NCBI RefSeq assembly: GCF_020731415.2
Contig: NZ_CP088273.1
Location: 501,001-565,000, forward strand
Reading direction: 5' to 3'
DNA from: Phyllobacterium sp. T1293
Lineage (GTDB): Bacteria > Pseudomonadota > Alphaproteobacteria > Rhizobiales > Rhizobiaceae
DNA: 64,000 nucleotides
Shown piece by piece: positions 1-8,905 of this stretch (its first letter is position 1; every line of letters starts with the position of its first letter). Below the pieces are notes generated by a model. The model was given only the letters and a program-made list of their open reading frames with translations. It ran no database searches and was not told the DNA's origin. The translations under genes and the position numbers were made by a program.

Positions 1-1
1 C

Positions 2-655
2 GGTGCCCTGTTCTTCCAGTTCACCACCTTTGCCATTCATTCCACTCCGGCATCCGCCGTCGGCGTGCTGCTTGGCGGATCCATGCCGCTGGCTGCTGCG
101 CTGATCGGGGTGGTTCTGTTCGGTGAGCGGCCCGATCTGTTCCGCAGTCTCGGCCTTGCCGCGATTGTCGGTGGTCTTGCCATCCTCCTGGTGCGTGCCG
201 TTGCAGGCCATGAAATCACCTGGATCAGCTTTGTCTTTCTGCCGCTGGGAGCCTTGCTGTGGGCTGGATATACCCATGCATTCCGCCGCTCGGGTCTGAC
301 CGCGCTGGAGGGCGGTGCGCTCATCGCCGTGTGGTCCTTCATCATTCATATCGGCCTTGCCTTGGTCTTCGGAACAACGATCATGACGGTGCCGCTGGGC
401 GAGATTGGTTTGCAGTTTTTGAGCCAGGGTGTTCTGTCAGGGCTTGCCGCCATGCTCGCCTATGGGATCGCCGTGCGTGCCCTCGGTGGCAGTCAGGCGG
501 CAGCGTTCAGTGCGCTTACTCCCGTCCTTGCAGCGTTTGGTGGTGCCATCTTCCTTGACGAGCCGGTCGGTGTCTGGGAAATTAGCGCAGCAGTGATGAC
601 TGGACTCGGCGTTGCGCTCTCCACCGGTGTCCTTTCCCATCGTCTCAAGGGATGA
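2..655 (+). CDS. EamA/DMT-family transporter, 5' end outside window
   Basis: The frame is open from the first bases of the window to a TGA at 653, so this is the last 217 codons of a longer gene. The protein is almost wholly hydrophobic, with about seven predicted membrane helices, and ends in a typical second EamA domain: a helix rich in Ala/Gly (GGSQAAAFSALTPVLAAFGG) followed by a short DEPVG loop and a last helix. Members of the drug/metabolite transporter superfamily export small metabolites across the inner membrane; the substrate cannot be told from sequence. The next gene starts 55 bases downstream on the same strand, so they may be co-transcribed. Confidence 0.85.
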   Translation, partial: GALFFQFTTFAIHSTPASAVGVLLGGSMPLAAALIGVVLFGERPDLFRSLGLAAIVGGLAILLVRAVAGHEITWISFVFLPLGALLWAGYTHAFRRSGLTALEGGALIAVWSFIIHIGLALVFGTTIMTVPLGEIGLQFLSQGVLSGLAAMLAYGIAVRALGGSQAAAFSALTPVLAAFGGAIFLDEPVGVWEISAAVMTGLGVALSTGVLSHRLKG

Positions 656-710
656 GGGAAACGGCAGGGGTTCGACGGCCCGGCAGCCCTCTTCGATGGA
701 AAGAACCATA

Positions 711-1595
711 ATGGACAAGCCGAAGACCCCGAAGATCAATCAGGCCATGGTTGATGCCTATGATGAATATACGCATCTGACCCTTGACCGGCGGGCGTTC
801 ATGGACAAGCTCGCCAAGCTGGCTGGCTCTGGCGCAGCGGCGGCTGTCATCGCACCGATGCTGGCGGCAAATTCCGCACAGGCCGCCATTGTTGCCACCG
901 ATGATCCAAGGCTTTTGACCAAAGATGTCATCTATTCCGGCTCGTCAGGCGATATGAAGGGATACCGCGCGCGTCAGGCAGACGTGACAGGTAAACTACC
1001 TGCGGTCATCATCATCCACGAGAATCGCGGTCTCAATGGCCATATTCGCGACGTCGCCCGGCGCATGGCGCTGGAAGGCTTTACGGTGCTGGCGCCGGAT
1101 TTTCTGTCATCGGCCGGTGGTACGCCCGCTGATGAAGACAAGGCGCGGGAGCTGATTGCCAGTCTTGATGCGAATAAGACAATTGCCGAGGGCGTTGCGA
1201 CCATCGACTATCTCAGGGCGGAAAAATACACCAATGGCAAGGTCGGCGTGATGGGCTTTTGCTGGGGTGGCGGGCTGGTCAATGATCTTGCGGTGAATTC
1301 GCCCGAGCTTGGTGCCGGTGTTGCCTATTATGGCCGTCAGCCGAAAGCCGAGGACGTGGCAAAGATCAAAGCACCGTTGCTGTTGCACTATGCGGGCTTG
1401 GATACGCGGATCAATGCGGGCATTGACGGCTACAGGAAAGCCCTCGAGGACAATGGCAAGACTTTTGATATCGAGGTTTATGAAGGCGCGAACCATGCGT
1501 TCAACAATGACACATCCACCGCACGCTATAGCAAGGAAGCCTCTGACCTTGCGTGGAGCCGGACGGTTGCATTCTTCAAGAAGTATCTGAACTGA
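711..1595 (+). CDS. Dienelactone hydrolase-family protein with Tat-like leader
   Basis: An alpha/beta hydrolase of 294 residues in the dienelactone hydrolase family. The nucleophile elbow GFCWGG gives Cys184; the other triad members fit Asp231 (AGLDTR) and His262 (GANHAF), the Cys-Asp-His triad known for this family. The N-terminus carries RR at 27-28 followed by a hydrophobic stretch and an AQA site near 56-58, suggesting Tat export to the periplasm. I chose ATG 711, preceded by GGAAAG, over in-frame starts reaching back into the upstream transporter gene. Substrate unknown; many such Tat-linked homologs in alphaproteobacteria are annotated only as dienelactone hydrolases or carboxymethylenebutenolidases. 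Confidence 0.85.
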   Translation: MDKPKTPKINQAMVDAYDEYTHLTLDRRAFMDKLAKLAGSGAAAAVIAPMLAANSAQAAIVATDDPRLLTKDVIYSGSSGDMKGYRARQADVTGKLPAVIIIHENRGLNGHIRDVARRMALEGFTVLAPDFLSSAGGTPADEDKARELIASLDANKTIAEGVATIDYLRAEKYTNGKVGVMGFCWGGGLVNDLAVNSPELGAGVAYYGRQPKAEDVAKIKAPLLLHYAGLDTRINAGIDGYRKALEDNGKTFDIEVYEGANHAFNNDTSTARYSKEASDLAWSRTVAFFKKYLN

Positions 1596-1673
1596 TCCAC
1601 TGGTGTGAAACCAATCGCTTGCCAGACCGTTCCAGTCATTGCTACTGACAGGGCCGAAACGGGGATTGCTTTC

Positions 1674-2627
1674 ATGCGCTATATAACTGCCATTCTGGTC
1701 TTTATCACTCTGTCGCTTGGCGGCGGACGGATGGCGTTTGCGCAGGAAGCGGTTTTCCCTGAAGGATCAAGCATCGGGCTCGTTGTTCCCAAGAACATGC
1801 AGGCATCATCCACATTCAGCGGGTTTGAGGATATCAAGACGGGTGCATCAATCGTTTTGACGGAACTGCCGGCGGAAGCCTATGCTCAAATTGCTGGCAA
1901 GTTTAACGCGGAAGGCCTGGCTCCGACGGGTATCGTGGTCACTGAGGCGGTTCGGGACTGGACCGTCAAGGGCGCGTCCGCCGCCAGGTTTGTTCACGGC
2001 AGCCAGATCGCATCGGGCATCAAGTATCGCAAATGGATCGTGCTGACGCAGGGGCCAACGACCACAGCAATGATCACCATGCAGGTTCCTGACGGCGCTG
2101 CGGGTGGCCCGTCCGATGCGGATGTGGAGGATACGCTGCGTTCAATTGCCGTGCGCACGCCGCCAACCCTTGAAGAGCAGGTGGCTGCCTTGCCATTCAA
2201 AGTGGGTGCTCTGGAGGGCTTTCGCCCGATCCGCGCCATTGCCGGGGCAACCTATCTTCTGACCGATGGTCCGCAGGATATTCCCGCCAATTCCTCGCAG
2301 CCGGTGGTGATCATTGCCTCTAATCTCGGCACCGCGCCCGAGGCGGATCAACGCATGGATTTTGCCAAGCAGGCCTTTGCATCCTTGACCGGCATCAAGG
2401 ACGTTCGCTCCAGCAATGAAACGAGTTCCGAAGCGGATGGGGGAGAATGGGTCGAGATCGACGGAAGCGCCACGGATGCTGCCAGCGGCGACGCACTTTA
2501 TGTCGCACAGATCGCCCGGTTCGAAACCGCCCGCTATGTTCGCGCCATCCTGATCGTGCGCGGCAGCGAGAAGGATAAGTATGCAGAACGTTTCCGCAGA
2601 CTGGCCAAGTCGCTGACAATCAATTAA
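1674..2627 (+). CDS. Hypothetical secreted protein
   Basis: A 317-residue protein that I do not recognise. Starting at ATG 1674 gives a clean Sec signal peptide (hydrophobic core, then AFAQ near residues 21-24). An in-frame start further upstream would put 23 polar residues in front of the signal and is rejected. The mature part contains two similar-looking alpha/beta segments (about 25-160 and 175-315) and no cysteine-rich or membrane segments. It follows the dienelactone hydrolase gene and is followed after 8 bases by the DUF2185 gene, so the three may form one transcript. Likely periplasmic; function unknown. Confidence 0.7.
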   Translation: MRYITAILVFITLSLGGGRMAFAQEAVFPEGSSIGLVVPKNMQASSTFSGFEDIKTGASIVLTELPAEAYAQIAGKFNAEGLAPTGIVVTEAVRDWTVKGASAARFVHGSQIASGIKYRKWIVLTQGPTTTAMITMQVPDGAAGGPSDADVEDTLRSIAVRTPPTLEEQVAALPFKVGALEGFRPIRAIAGATYLLTDGPQDIPANSSQPVVIIASNLGTAPEADQRMDFAKQAFASLTGIKDVRSSNETSSEADGGEWVEIDGSATDAASGDALYVAQIARFETARYVRAILIVRGSEKDKYAERFRRLAKSLTIN

Positions 2628-2635
2628 AATTGGGC

Positions 2636-2998
2636 ATGGATAAAACCTATCGACTCACCAAGGACGAGATACGGCCATTGGTCCGCAATTACGGCGGCTG
2701 TATCGCAACCGATACGATAACAATCGACGGATATCCCGTGCGCTTCATGTACCGTGAAGATCCCGATAATGAGCTTGATAGCGGCTGGCGTTTTCTCTCT
2801 GGTTTCGAGAGCGATGACTATATGGGCGATCCTGAAAACAGCGGTATTTTCGACGTTAACACCATCGCCAATTATGATCCCAGCATTATTCCGCTGCTCG
2901 ACTCGCCCATTGGCAGCGTTTTTGAACGCACTGGCGAGCAGGAACGGTTCGTTCGTGTGACCGATTGGGAACCGAGTGATGATGATGAGGATGATTAG
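2636..2998 (+). CDS. DUF2185 (Imm33-like) domain protein
   Basis: A 120-residue acidic protein matching the DUF2185/Imm33-like family by its core GWRFLSGFESDDYM, the run NTIANYDPSIIPLLDSPIGS and the acidic C-terminal tail (DDDEDD). ATG 2636 is preferred to TTG 2630. Some members of this family sit beside polymorphic toxins as immunity proteins, but no toxin gene is seen here: the neighbours are a secreted protein 8 bases upstream and an intergenic palindromic element downstream. The function of stand-alone copies is not established. Confidence 0.8.
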   Translation: MDKTYRLTKDEIRPLVRNYGGCIATDTITIDGYPVRFMYREDPDNELDSGWRFLSGFESDDYMGDPENSGIFDVNTIANYDPSIIPLLDSPIGSVFERTGEQERFVRVTDWEPSDDDEDD

Positions 2999-3018
2999 GG
3001 GTTGTATGAATGTAGTTC

Positions 3019-3147
3019 GTGGTTCGACAGGCTCACCATGAGGGAGAGGGGTGATGCAACGCTAAGCGCAAAGAGTGCATCGCAAACATTGCAGAACTTG
3101 GCTCCCTTTCATCAACCCTCTCCCTCATGGTGAGCTTGTCGAACCAC
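3019..3147. repeat. Compact palindromic element, intact copy (family 1)
   Basis: A 129-bp intergenic element with 32-bp terminal inverted repeats (3019-3050 and 3116-3147) that differ at one base. The arms contain TTCGACA and CACCATGAGGGAGA. The interior carries the block GATGCAACGCTAAGCGCAAA and, near its end, TTGCAGAACTTGGCTCCC; the same blocks recur in the copies near 51 kb and, inverted, near 63.3 kb. It has no ORF and looks like a REP/MITE-type non-autonomous repeat. The rest of the gap up to 3321 holds only the presumed promoter of the dehydrogenase gene. Confidence 0.8.
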
Positions 3148-3321
3148 GGGCCGCGGACCATGCACCGGCGGTGCTGGCGTCATCAACCATATCATTTAAA
3201 TCAAACCCAGCCCTGACCCTTGCGGTTCTGTCACACAGAGTTACAACTGGACAAGTCGCGTGCGCTGACTGAAAATGCGCGCAATTTGAACGAATCCTCG
3301 ATTGGAATTCTGGAGACTGGA

Positions 3322-4731
3322 ATGGCATTGGCTGATGCAGGAGCAATGGTGCGCAATGAAAATGGTATTGCGACCGTTGTTTCAATTCTCAAGAAAAGAT
3401 TTGGCGATAGCGCGCAGACGGGAAAATCCATCCGCGAACAGCATGCTCACACCACAAGCTATGTTCCGAACCAGGCTCCCGATCTGGTTGTTTTTGTTGA
3501 GAATGTTGAGGATATTCAGGAGATCGTGCGTCTGTGCGGCGAGTGGCATGTGCCGATTATTCCTTTCGGCACCGGCACGTCGCTGGAAGGCCATGTGAAC
3601 GCGCCTGCGGGCGGCGTTTCCATCGACATGTCGCGCATGAACCGCATCCTCAAGGTCTATAGTGAAGACCTCAATGTCGTCGTGGAACCGGGGGTTACGC
3701 GCAAGGAGCTTAACGAATATCTGCGCGATACGGGTCTGTTTTTCCCGATTGATCCCGGCGCAAATGCCAGTCTCGGCGGCATGGCGGCAACCCGCGCCTC
3801 GGGCACCAATGCGGTGCGCTATGGCACCATGCGGGAAAATGTTCTGGCACTCAAAGCCGTCATGCCGGATGGCCGATTGATCAGCACAGCCAAACGGGTG
3901 AAAAAGACATCAGCCGGGTATGATCTGACACGTCTGCTGGTTGGTTCTGAAGGCACGCTTGGCATCATCACGGAACTGACGCTGAAACTCTATGGCATTC
4001 CGCAGGCGATCTCCGGCGGCATCTGCACGTTTCCTGATCTGGAAAGTGCCTGCAACACGGTTATCGAAACCATCCAGATGGGTATTCCCGTCGCGCGTAT
4101 CGAACTGGTCAACACCTTGCAGATGCAGGCAATGGTCAATTACGCGAAGCTTGACTACCCCATCGCACCCTGTCTCTTTCTTGAATTTCATGGCAGCGAT
4201 GCGGGTGTGGCGGAACAGTCCGAACTTTTCGGTGAGATTGCTGCGGCCAATGGCGGCGGCGCATTCAAATGGACCGCCAATCTGGAAGAGCGCGAAAAGC
4301 TCTGGTCGGCGCGGCACAATTCCTATTTTGCCTGCATGGCGCTCGCACCCGGAAAACAATCGCTTGCCACGGATGTCTGCGTGCCTATTTCGCGGCTGGC
4401 CGAATGCATTGTCGAAACGGAAAAGGACATTGCTGCAACCGGTTTGGTCGCGCCGATTGTCGGGCACGCGGGCGATGGCAATTTCCACGTGCAGATCCTG
4501 TTTGACGACAAGAACCCGGACGAAATCCGTGATGTGGAAGCCTTTGTCGAACGCCTCATTCTGCGCTCTATCGCCATGGATGGAACCTGTACGGGTGAGC
4601 ATGGCATCGGGCAGGGGAAAATAAAATTCCTGCGGCTGGAACTTGGCGGCGCGGTTGATGTGATGGAATCCATCAAGCGGGCTATCGATCCGGGCAATAT
4701 CATGAATCCCGGCAAGATCTTACGTCTGTAA
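3322..4731 (+). CDS. FAD-linked D-lactate dehydrogenase (cytochrome type)
   Basis: A 469-residue member of the GlcD/D-lactate dehydrogenase family, which oxidises D-2-hydroxyacids and passes electrons to cytochromes or quinones. An N-terminal FAD-binding PCMH domain (about 40-215) contains PFGTGTSLEGH and DPGANASLGGMAATRASGT. The C-terminal FAD-oxidase domain has the HAGDGNFH motif (His382) and CTGEHGIG (His427), both conserved around the active site. ATG 3322 follows GGAGACTGG at good spacing; the frame extends 5' but that part is unlike the family. Length is typical of bacterial Dld/LDHD-like enzymes. Glycolate or another hydroxyacid remains possible as substrate. Confidence 0.88.
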   Translation: MALADAGAMVRNENGIATVVSILKKRFGDSAQTGKSIREQHAHTTSYVPNQAPDLVVFVENVEDIQEIVRLCGEWHVPIIPFGTGTSLEGHVNAPAGGVSIDMSRMNRILKVYSEDLNVVVEPGVTRKELNEYLRDTGLFFPIDPGANASLGGMAATRASGTNAVRYGTMRENVLALKAVMPDGRLISTAKRVKKTSAGYDLTRLLVGSEGTLGIITELTLKLYGIPQAISGGICTFPDLESACNTVIETIQMGIPVARIELVNTLQMQAMVNYAKLDYPIAPCLFLEFHGSDAGVAEQSELFGEIAAANGGGAFKWTANLEEREKLWSARHNSYFACMALAPGKQSLATDVCVPISRLAECIVETEKDIAATGLVAPIVGHAGDGNFHVQILFDDKNPDEIRDVEAFVERLILRSIAMDGTCTGEHGIGQGKIKFLRLELGGAVDVMESIKRAIDPGNIMNPGKILRL

Positions 4732-4816
4732 CTTTGCGTTTTGAATCCGCATGTTCGCCCAATTTGTGAACGATGCGGCGTATAGGGTGTTCGGAACGTA
4801 GGAATGGAGTGAAACA

Positions 4817-7800
4817 CTGGCACGCCTTTTTGTTTTCATCGGCGGATTACTGGTACTGGTGCTGACTGCGGCACTGGTGGTGCCGTATTTTGTCGATTGG
4901 GCGGGCTATCGTTCTTCGTTCGAGCGGGAAGCATCGGCGCTTCTGGGCCGGCCGGTTACTGTTGCCGGGTCTGCCAGCGCGCGCCTTCTGCCGTTTCCTT
5001 CGGTGACATTTTCCGATGTGAAAGTCGGCGATCCCGGATCGGAACCTGTCATGACCATCGACAAGTTTTCGATGGATGCGGAGCTTGCGCCGTTCCTGCG
5101 TGGTGAAATCCTTATCTTCGATATGCGGCTGGAAAAGCCGACCGCCAAGGTGAATATCGACAGGAATGGTGTGATTGACTGGGCCATCCGCCCGCAGACC
5201 TCGTTTGGCTCTGCGCAGGTGAAACTGGAAAACATGAAGATCACCGATGGATCGGTGGTGGTGCGCGATGCTTCCACGGCAACGGTGCGCACAGTGGATG
5301 ATCTTGACGCAACGCTTTCCGCGACCAAGTTGAGCGGTCCGTGGAAGTTTGACGGCACCCTGCTTTTCAATGGCGAGAAAACTGCTGTTTCAGCCTCGAC
5401 AGGCGAAGTGAAAGCCGATGGCTCGCTGAATGTACACGCGCGCGTTACGCCGGATGGAATGCCTGCGGTGCTTGAAACGGATGGTGGTATCACCCTCGAC
5501 AAGGGCGCGCTGAAATATGCGGGCAATATCAGTATCCGCTCTGTTGATGAAGCTGCGCCCAAGGCGGAAAATGCGAACAAGAAGATAGCGGTTGCCGAGA
5601 AGCCGCTGCTATCAAGCGTGCGGGTGACGGGACGCTTTGAAGCCGACCATGCGCGGATATCCATTCCTGACTTCCGCATGGAGCAGGGGACCGCTGATGA
5701 TCCTTACATCGTCAATGGCAATGCGCTTTTTGACTATGGCAAGAACCCGCGCTTCGAAATCAAGGCTGACGGCCAGCAGGTCACGTTCAGCGATCTGAAT
5801 GAAGATTCGAAGGGCAGCCAACCGAAACCGCACACGGCGGCGCAGCGGCTCGGTGTGTTCCGCCGCCTGATGGATCAACTCCCGATACCGACCGTTCCGG
5901 GTACGATTGATCTGAAGCTGCCTGCGATTGTGGCTGGAGATACGACGATCCGTTCAGTGACGATCGATGCGGAACCATCCGGTGGCGAGTGGAAAATCAA
6001 CCAGCTTCGGGCGGAACTGCCCGGGCGGACCCAATTTGAAGCCAATGGCATGTTGCAGATTGGCGAGAATTTCGGTTTTGACGGTAAACTCCTCGTGGCC
6101 TCGCGTCAGCCCTCCGGTCTCGCTGCATGGCTGACGGATACTGTTGACGAGTCGATCAGGCGTCTTCAGGGGGCGGGTTTTTCCGGTGATGTGAAACTGC
6201 ATGATGATTTGCAGCGCATTGACAATCTTGAGGTGGCGCTTGGCGGCGCGTCGCTAAAGGGTTCGCTGATCCGCAGTGCCAAAGGCGAATCCGTGCCGCT
6301 GACCCAGTTGACGCTGGAGGGCGGCGCGCTGGATGGCGATGCGCTGGAAGCCTTTGCCGCAATCTTTGGCCGGAATGCCCCATCAGAGGCGGGCAAGGGA
6401 TCGCCGCAACTGGCGGGCGAAGACCTCGATGTGCGATTGAAAGCCGGGCCGGTCAGCCATGGCGGGCTGGTGGCTGAGAGCCTTGATACGGGCTTTCGCC
6501 TGCGCGACGGGGTTTTCGATATTGACCGTTTGACGGTCGGCAATCTTTCCGGGGCAACGATTACGGCGACGGGAAGGATGGAGCCGTTCAAGGATGAACC
6601 GACAGGTTCGGTGGATGCCACCATTCTTTCAGATGACCTTGCTCCATTTGTTTCAGCATTGGCGAAGCGGTTTCCCGACTTTCCGTTTGTCACAGCCTTG
6701 AATGAACATGCTGCCAAATTTCCCGGACTGTTTGAGGAAACGCAATTGAGCATCCTCGCCAATGCTCTCCATGGCAAAAATGCAGCGGATGAATTTTCTC
6801 TCAGTGCCTCGGGAAAGACCGGTGGCATGAATGTAACCTTATCGGGCACGACCAGTCAGGGCGCCGACAAGCTCCGCGCGCTTGAGCTGACCATGAATGC
6901 ACGCACGGACCATGGCGAGAACCTGATGGCCCTGATGGGGCTTCCGGCGCTGCCGCTTGGCTTGGCTGGTGAGCTTGAGGCTGATCTTGCGCTCAAGGGT
7001 AATGGCAAGGATGGCATTCAGACCCAGCTTTCCCTTAAAGCGCCGGATGGTCAGGCACTGCTCGATGGCAGTTTACGCAGCACCGGCGGCCTGTTGAACG
7101 GCGAAGGACGCGCATCAATCAAAGCCAGCGACATCGAGCCCTATCTGGCAACTGCTGGTTATTCTCTGCCGGGCTTCGGCAGCGGTATGCCCGTGGATAT
7201 GGCCAGCAGCTTTCAGCTTGCCAAGGGCAGGCTGGTGCTGCCTGATCTCAGCGGTAAAGTGCATGATACCAAGATGATGGGCCGGCTTGATCTTGGAACA
7301 GAGAACAATATTCCCGATGTTCAGGGCAATCTGACTTTCAGCAAGCTTGATCTGTCATCGGTGGCGCAGTTCATGCTTGGCACCAGCGCGCTTGATGAGA
7401 GCGGGCAAAAATCATGGCCCAAAGAAGTCTTTGCCAAAGCGCCATTGTTTCCCGTTGGTTTCAATCTGAAAATCAAGGCTGACGAGGCGGACGCAGGACT
7501 TCTGGGGCCTGTGACCAAGCTGCAATCAACTGCCTCGCTGAAGGATGGCTATTTGCGGCTCGATGACACGCAAGGGGATGTGCTTGGCGGCAACTTCAAA
7601 GGCATGTTTGAACTGCGCAATACCGGCGGCAATGGTCTGGCCACCGGCCAGTTCACGCTGGAACAGGCGACCCTTGATGATCTCTATACGCCCGATGATC
7701 ACGAGCCCTTGATGGGTGCAGCCAAGATTGTCGCATCGGTCAATGCGACCGGCACATCCATTGCGGATATGATGGCGTCTGTTGCAGGTTCCGGTGTTGT

Positions 7801-8182
7801 ATCCGTCGAGGATCTGGCTGTTGATGCCATCAATCCCGGTGCGCTCAAGCCCATTTTGAACGATGCCGACAATCTGCCGGGGGCGATTACGTCAGATGCG
7901 ATCAGCGCCGTCATTGGCAAATATCTGCATGCCGGGCCGTTCAATGCCGGAGCGGCGGAGTTCGCCTTTACGATTGCGGGCGGCATGGCGCGAACCTCGA
8001 CATTTCAGCTGAAAAGCGAAGGCGCGACACTCAATGCGGATCTGCGCCTCAATCTGCCCGATATGACAATGGCTTCGCAGGGGCGCTTTTCCTTTGATCC
8101 GGGCAAGCTGGTTGTTGCGGGTGCCGAACCGGTTGTGGAATTCACCGGGAAGGGCCATGGCGTGCGCCGAAATGGACGCTGA
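4817..8182 (+). CDS. AsmA-family protein, probable CTG start, truncated by frameshift
   Basis: A large AsmA-like envelope protein: one N-terminal membrane anchor (ARLFVFIGGLLVLVLTAALV), then VDW and a long beta-rich periplasmic part typical of AsmA/TamB-like bridge proteins implicated in outer-membrane lipid transport. In-frame ATG or GTG starts would cut off part of the anchor. CTG 4817 has GGAG at 4806-4809 with a 7-base gap, and yields LARLFVFIGG, the usual family N-terminus, so it is the best start. The frame ends at 8182 in a tail (GKGHGVRRNGR) that is unlike the family, because one base seems missing near 8146; the true C-terminus continues in another frame to 8601. Confidence 0.8.
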   Translation: MARLFVFIGGLLVLVLTAALVVPYFVDWAGYRSSFEREASALLGRPVTVAGSASARLLPFPSVTFSDVKVGDPGSEPVMTIDKFSMDAELAPFLRGEILIFDMRLEKPTAKVNIDRNGVIDWAIRPQTSFGSAQVKLENMKITDGSVVVRDASTATVRTVDDLDATLSATKLSGPWKFDGTLLFNGEKTAVSASTGEVKADGSLNVHARVTPDGMPAVLETDGGITLDKGALKYAGNISIRSVDEAAPKAENANKKIAVAEKPLLSSVRVTGRFEADHARISIPDFRMEQGTADDPYIVNGNALFDYGKNPRFEIKADGQQVTFSDLNEDSKGSQPKPHTAAQRLGVFRRLMDQLPIPTVPGTIDLKLPAIVAGDTTIRSVTIDAEPSGGEWKINQLRAELPGRTQFEANGMLQIGENFGFDGKLLVASRQPSGLAAWLTDTVDESIRRLQGAGFSGDVKLHDDLQRIDNLEVALGGASLKGSLIRSAKGESVPLTQLTLEGGALDGDALEAFAAIFGRNAPSEAGKGSPQLAGEDLDVRLKAGPVSHGGLVAESLDTGFRLRDGVFDIDRLTVGNLSGATITATGRMEPFKDEPTGSVDATILSDDLAPFVSALAKRFPDFPFVTALNEHAAKFPGLFEETQLSILANALHGKNAADEFSLSASGKTGGMNVTLSGTTSQGADKLRALELTMNARTDHGENLMALMGLPALPLGLAGELEADLALKGNGKDGIQTQLSLKAPDGQALLDGSLRSTGGLLNGEGRASIKASDIEPYLATAGYSLPGFGSGMPVDMASSFQLAKGRLVLPDLSGKVHDTKMMGRLDLGTENNIPDVQGNLTFSKLDLSSVAQFMLGTSALDESGQKSWPKEVFAKAPLFPVGFNLKIKADEADAGLLGPVTKLQSTASLKDGYLRLDDTQGDVLGGNFKGMFELRNTGGNGLATGQFTLEQATLDDLYTPDDHEPLMGAAKIVASVNATGTSIADMMASVAGSGVVSVEDLAVDAINPGALKPILNDADNLPGAITSDAISAVIGKYLHAGPFNAGAAEFAFTIAGGMARTSTFQLKSEGATLNADLRLNLPDMTMASQGRFSFDPGKLVVAGAEPVVEFTGKGHGVRRNGR

Positions 8183-8601
8183 ACCGTCAGCCGCTGGAAC
8201 AGTTCCTGACCCAGCGCACGCTGGAACGTGAGCAGCAGCGGGTCGAAACCATGCAGGCATCGCTGGTGGAAAAGCAGCGCCTGCGGCGCGAGGCGTTGTT
8301 TTATCAGAGCAAGGCGACGGAACGGCAGAAACTGGCTGAAGAAGCAAAGTTGAAAGCGGAACAGGAAGCTGCCGCCAAGGCGGAAGCTGAACGGCAGGCG
8401 GCAGAAAAAGCTGCCGCCGAGAAAGCCGCCGCGGAAAAAGCAGCGGCAGAGAAGGCAGCGGAGGAGGCCGCGCGCAAAGCCCGCGAGCAGCAGGCTCCCG
8501 CCAATGGCGGCGCACAGGCCGAGCCACCGCAGGGAACCGGCTCCATCAACAAGCAGTCGGTCGATGATTTTCTCAAAACACTTGGGCCGACTGTTCAGTA
8601 G
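8143..8601 (+). pseudogene. C-terminal part of AsmA-family gene in shifted frame
   Basis: Reading the other frame from about 8146 restores WEGPWRAPKWTLN, then QPLEQFLTQRTLEREQQR, a segment normally found near the end of rhizobial AsmA-family proteins. It continues into a long Ala/Glu/Lys repeat (AAEKAAAEKAAAEKAAEEAA, presumably coiled coil) and stops at 8601. This part has no start codon or ribosome site of its own until ATG 8251. Adding one base after position 8146 would fuse it to the upstream frame to give roughly 1,260 residues. It is either a real frameshift mutation or a sequencing/assembly error. Confidence 0.75.
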
Positions 8602-8684
8602 TATCCTTGGGTGATGTGGTGACTGCGGTTGATGGTGCATGGGTGCGTGGTTCGATAAGCTCACCATGAGGGACACACCTCTCT

Positions 8685-8753
8685 CCGTCATCCTCGGGTC
8701 AAGCCCGAGGATGACGGAGGTTGGTGTTCAAGGATGACGGAGGTTGGTGTTCG
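8685..8753. repeat. 33-bp perfect palindrome plus two 23-bp tandem units
   Basis: 8685-8717 is a perfect hairpin: a 14-bp stem, CCGTCATCCTCGGG paired with its complement, around TCAAG. Its right half runs into two direct 23-bp units (8708-8730 and 8731-8753, starting AGGATGACGGAGG and ending GTGTTC plus A or G). Degenerate units with GGTGGAGAAG and GTGACGG continue to about 8840. No T-run follows, so it does not look like a simple terminator. Confidence 0.75.
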
Positions 8754-8905
8754 ACAGCGGTGGAGAAGCCGGGATGGTAGGGAAAGCGAGGGTGACGGGA
8801 GAGGTGTTCGAGGATGGTGGAGAAGGCGAGGGTGACGGCGATATAGCGAGCGGAGGCTACGTTTTGCAACGTTGCCGAACCTAACTCCCAGCAACCCACC
8901 CATCT

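Noticed and set aside
3075..3385. ORFs giving LPHGELVEPR-like and SLSNHEP-like peptides at several repeats (also near 9.2, 51 and 63.2 kb)
   Set aside because: The same peptides arise wherever the family 1 arm occurs; they are translations of repeat DNA without ribosome sites.
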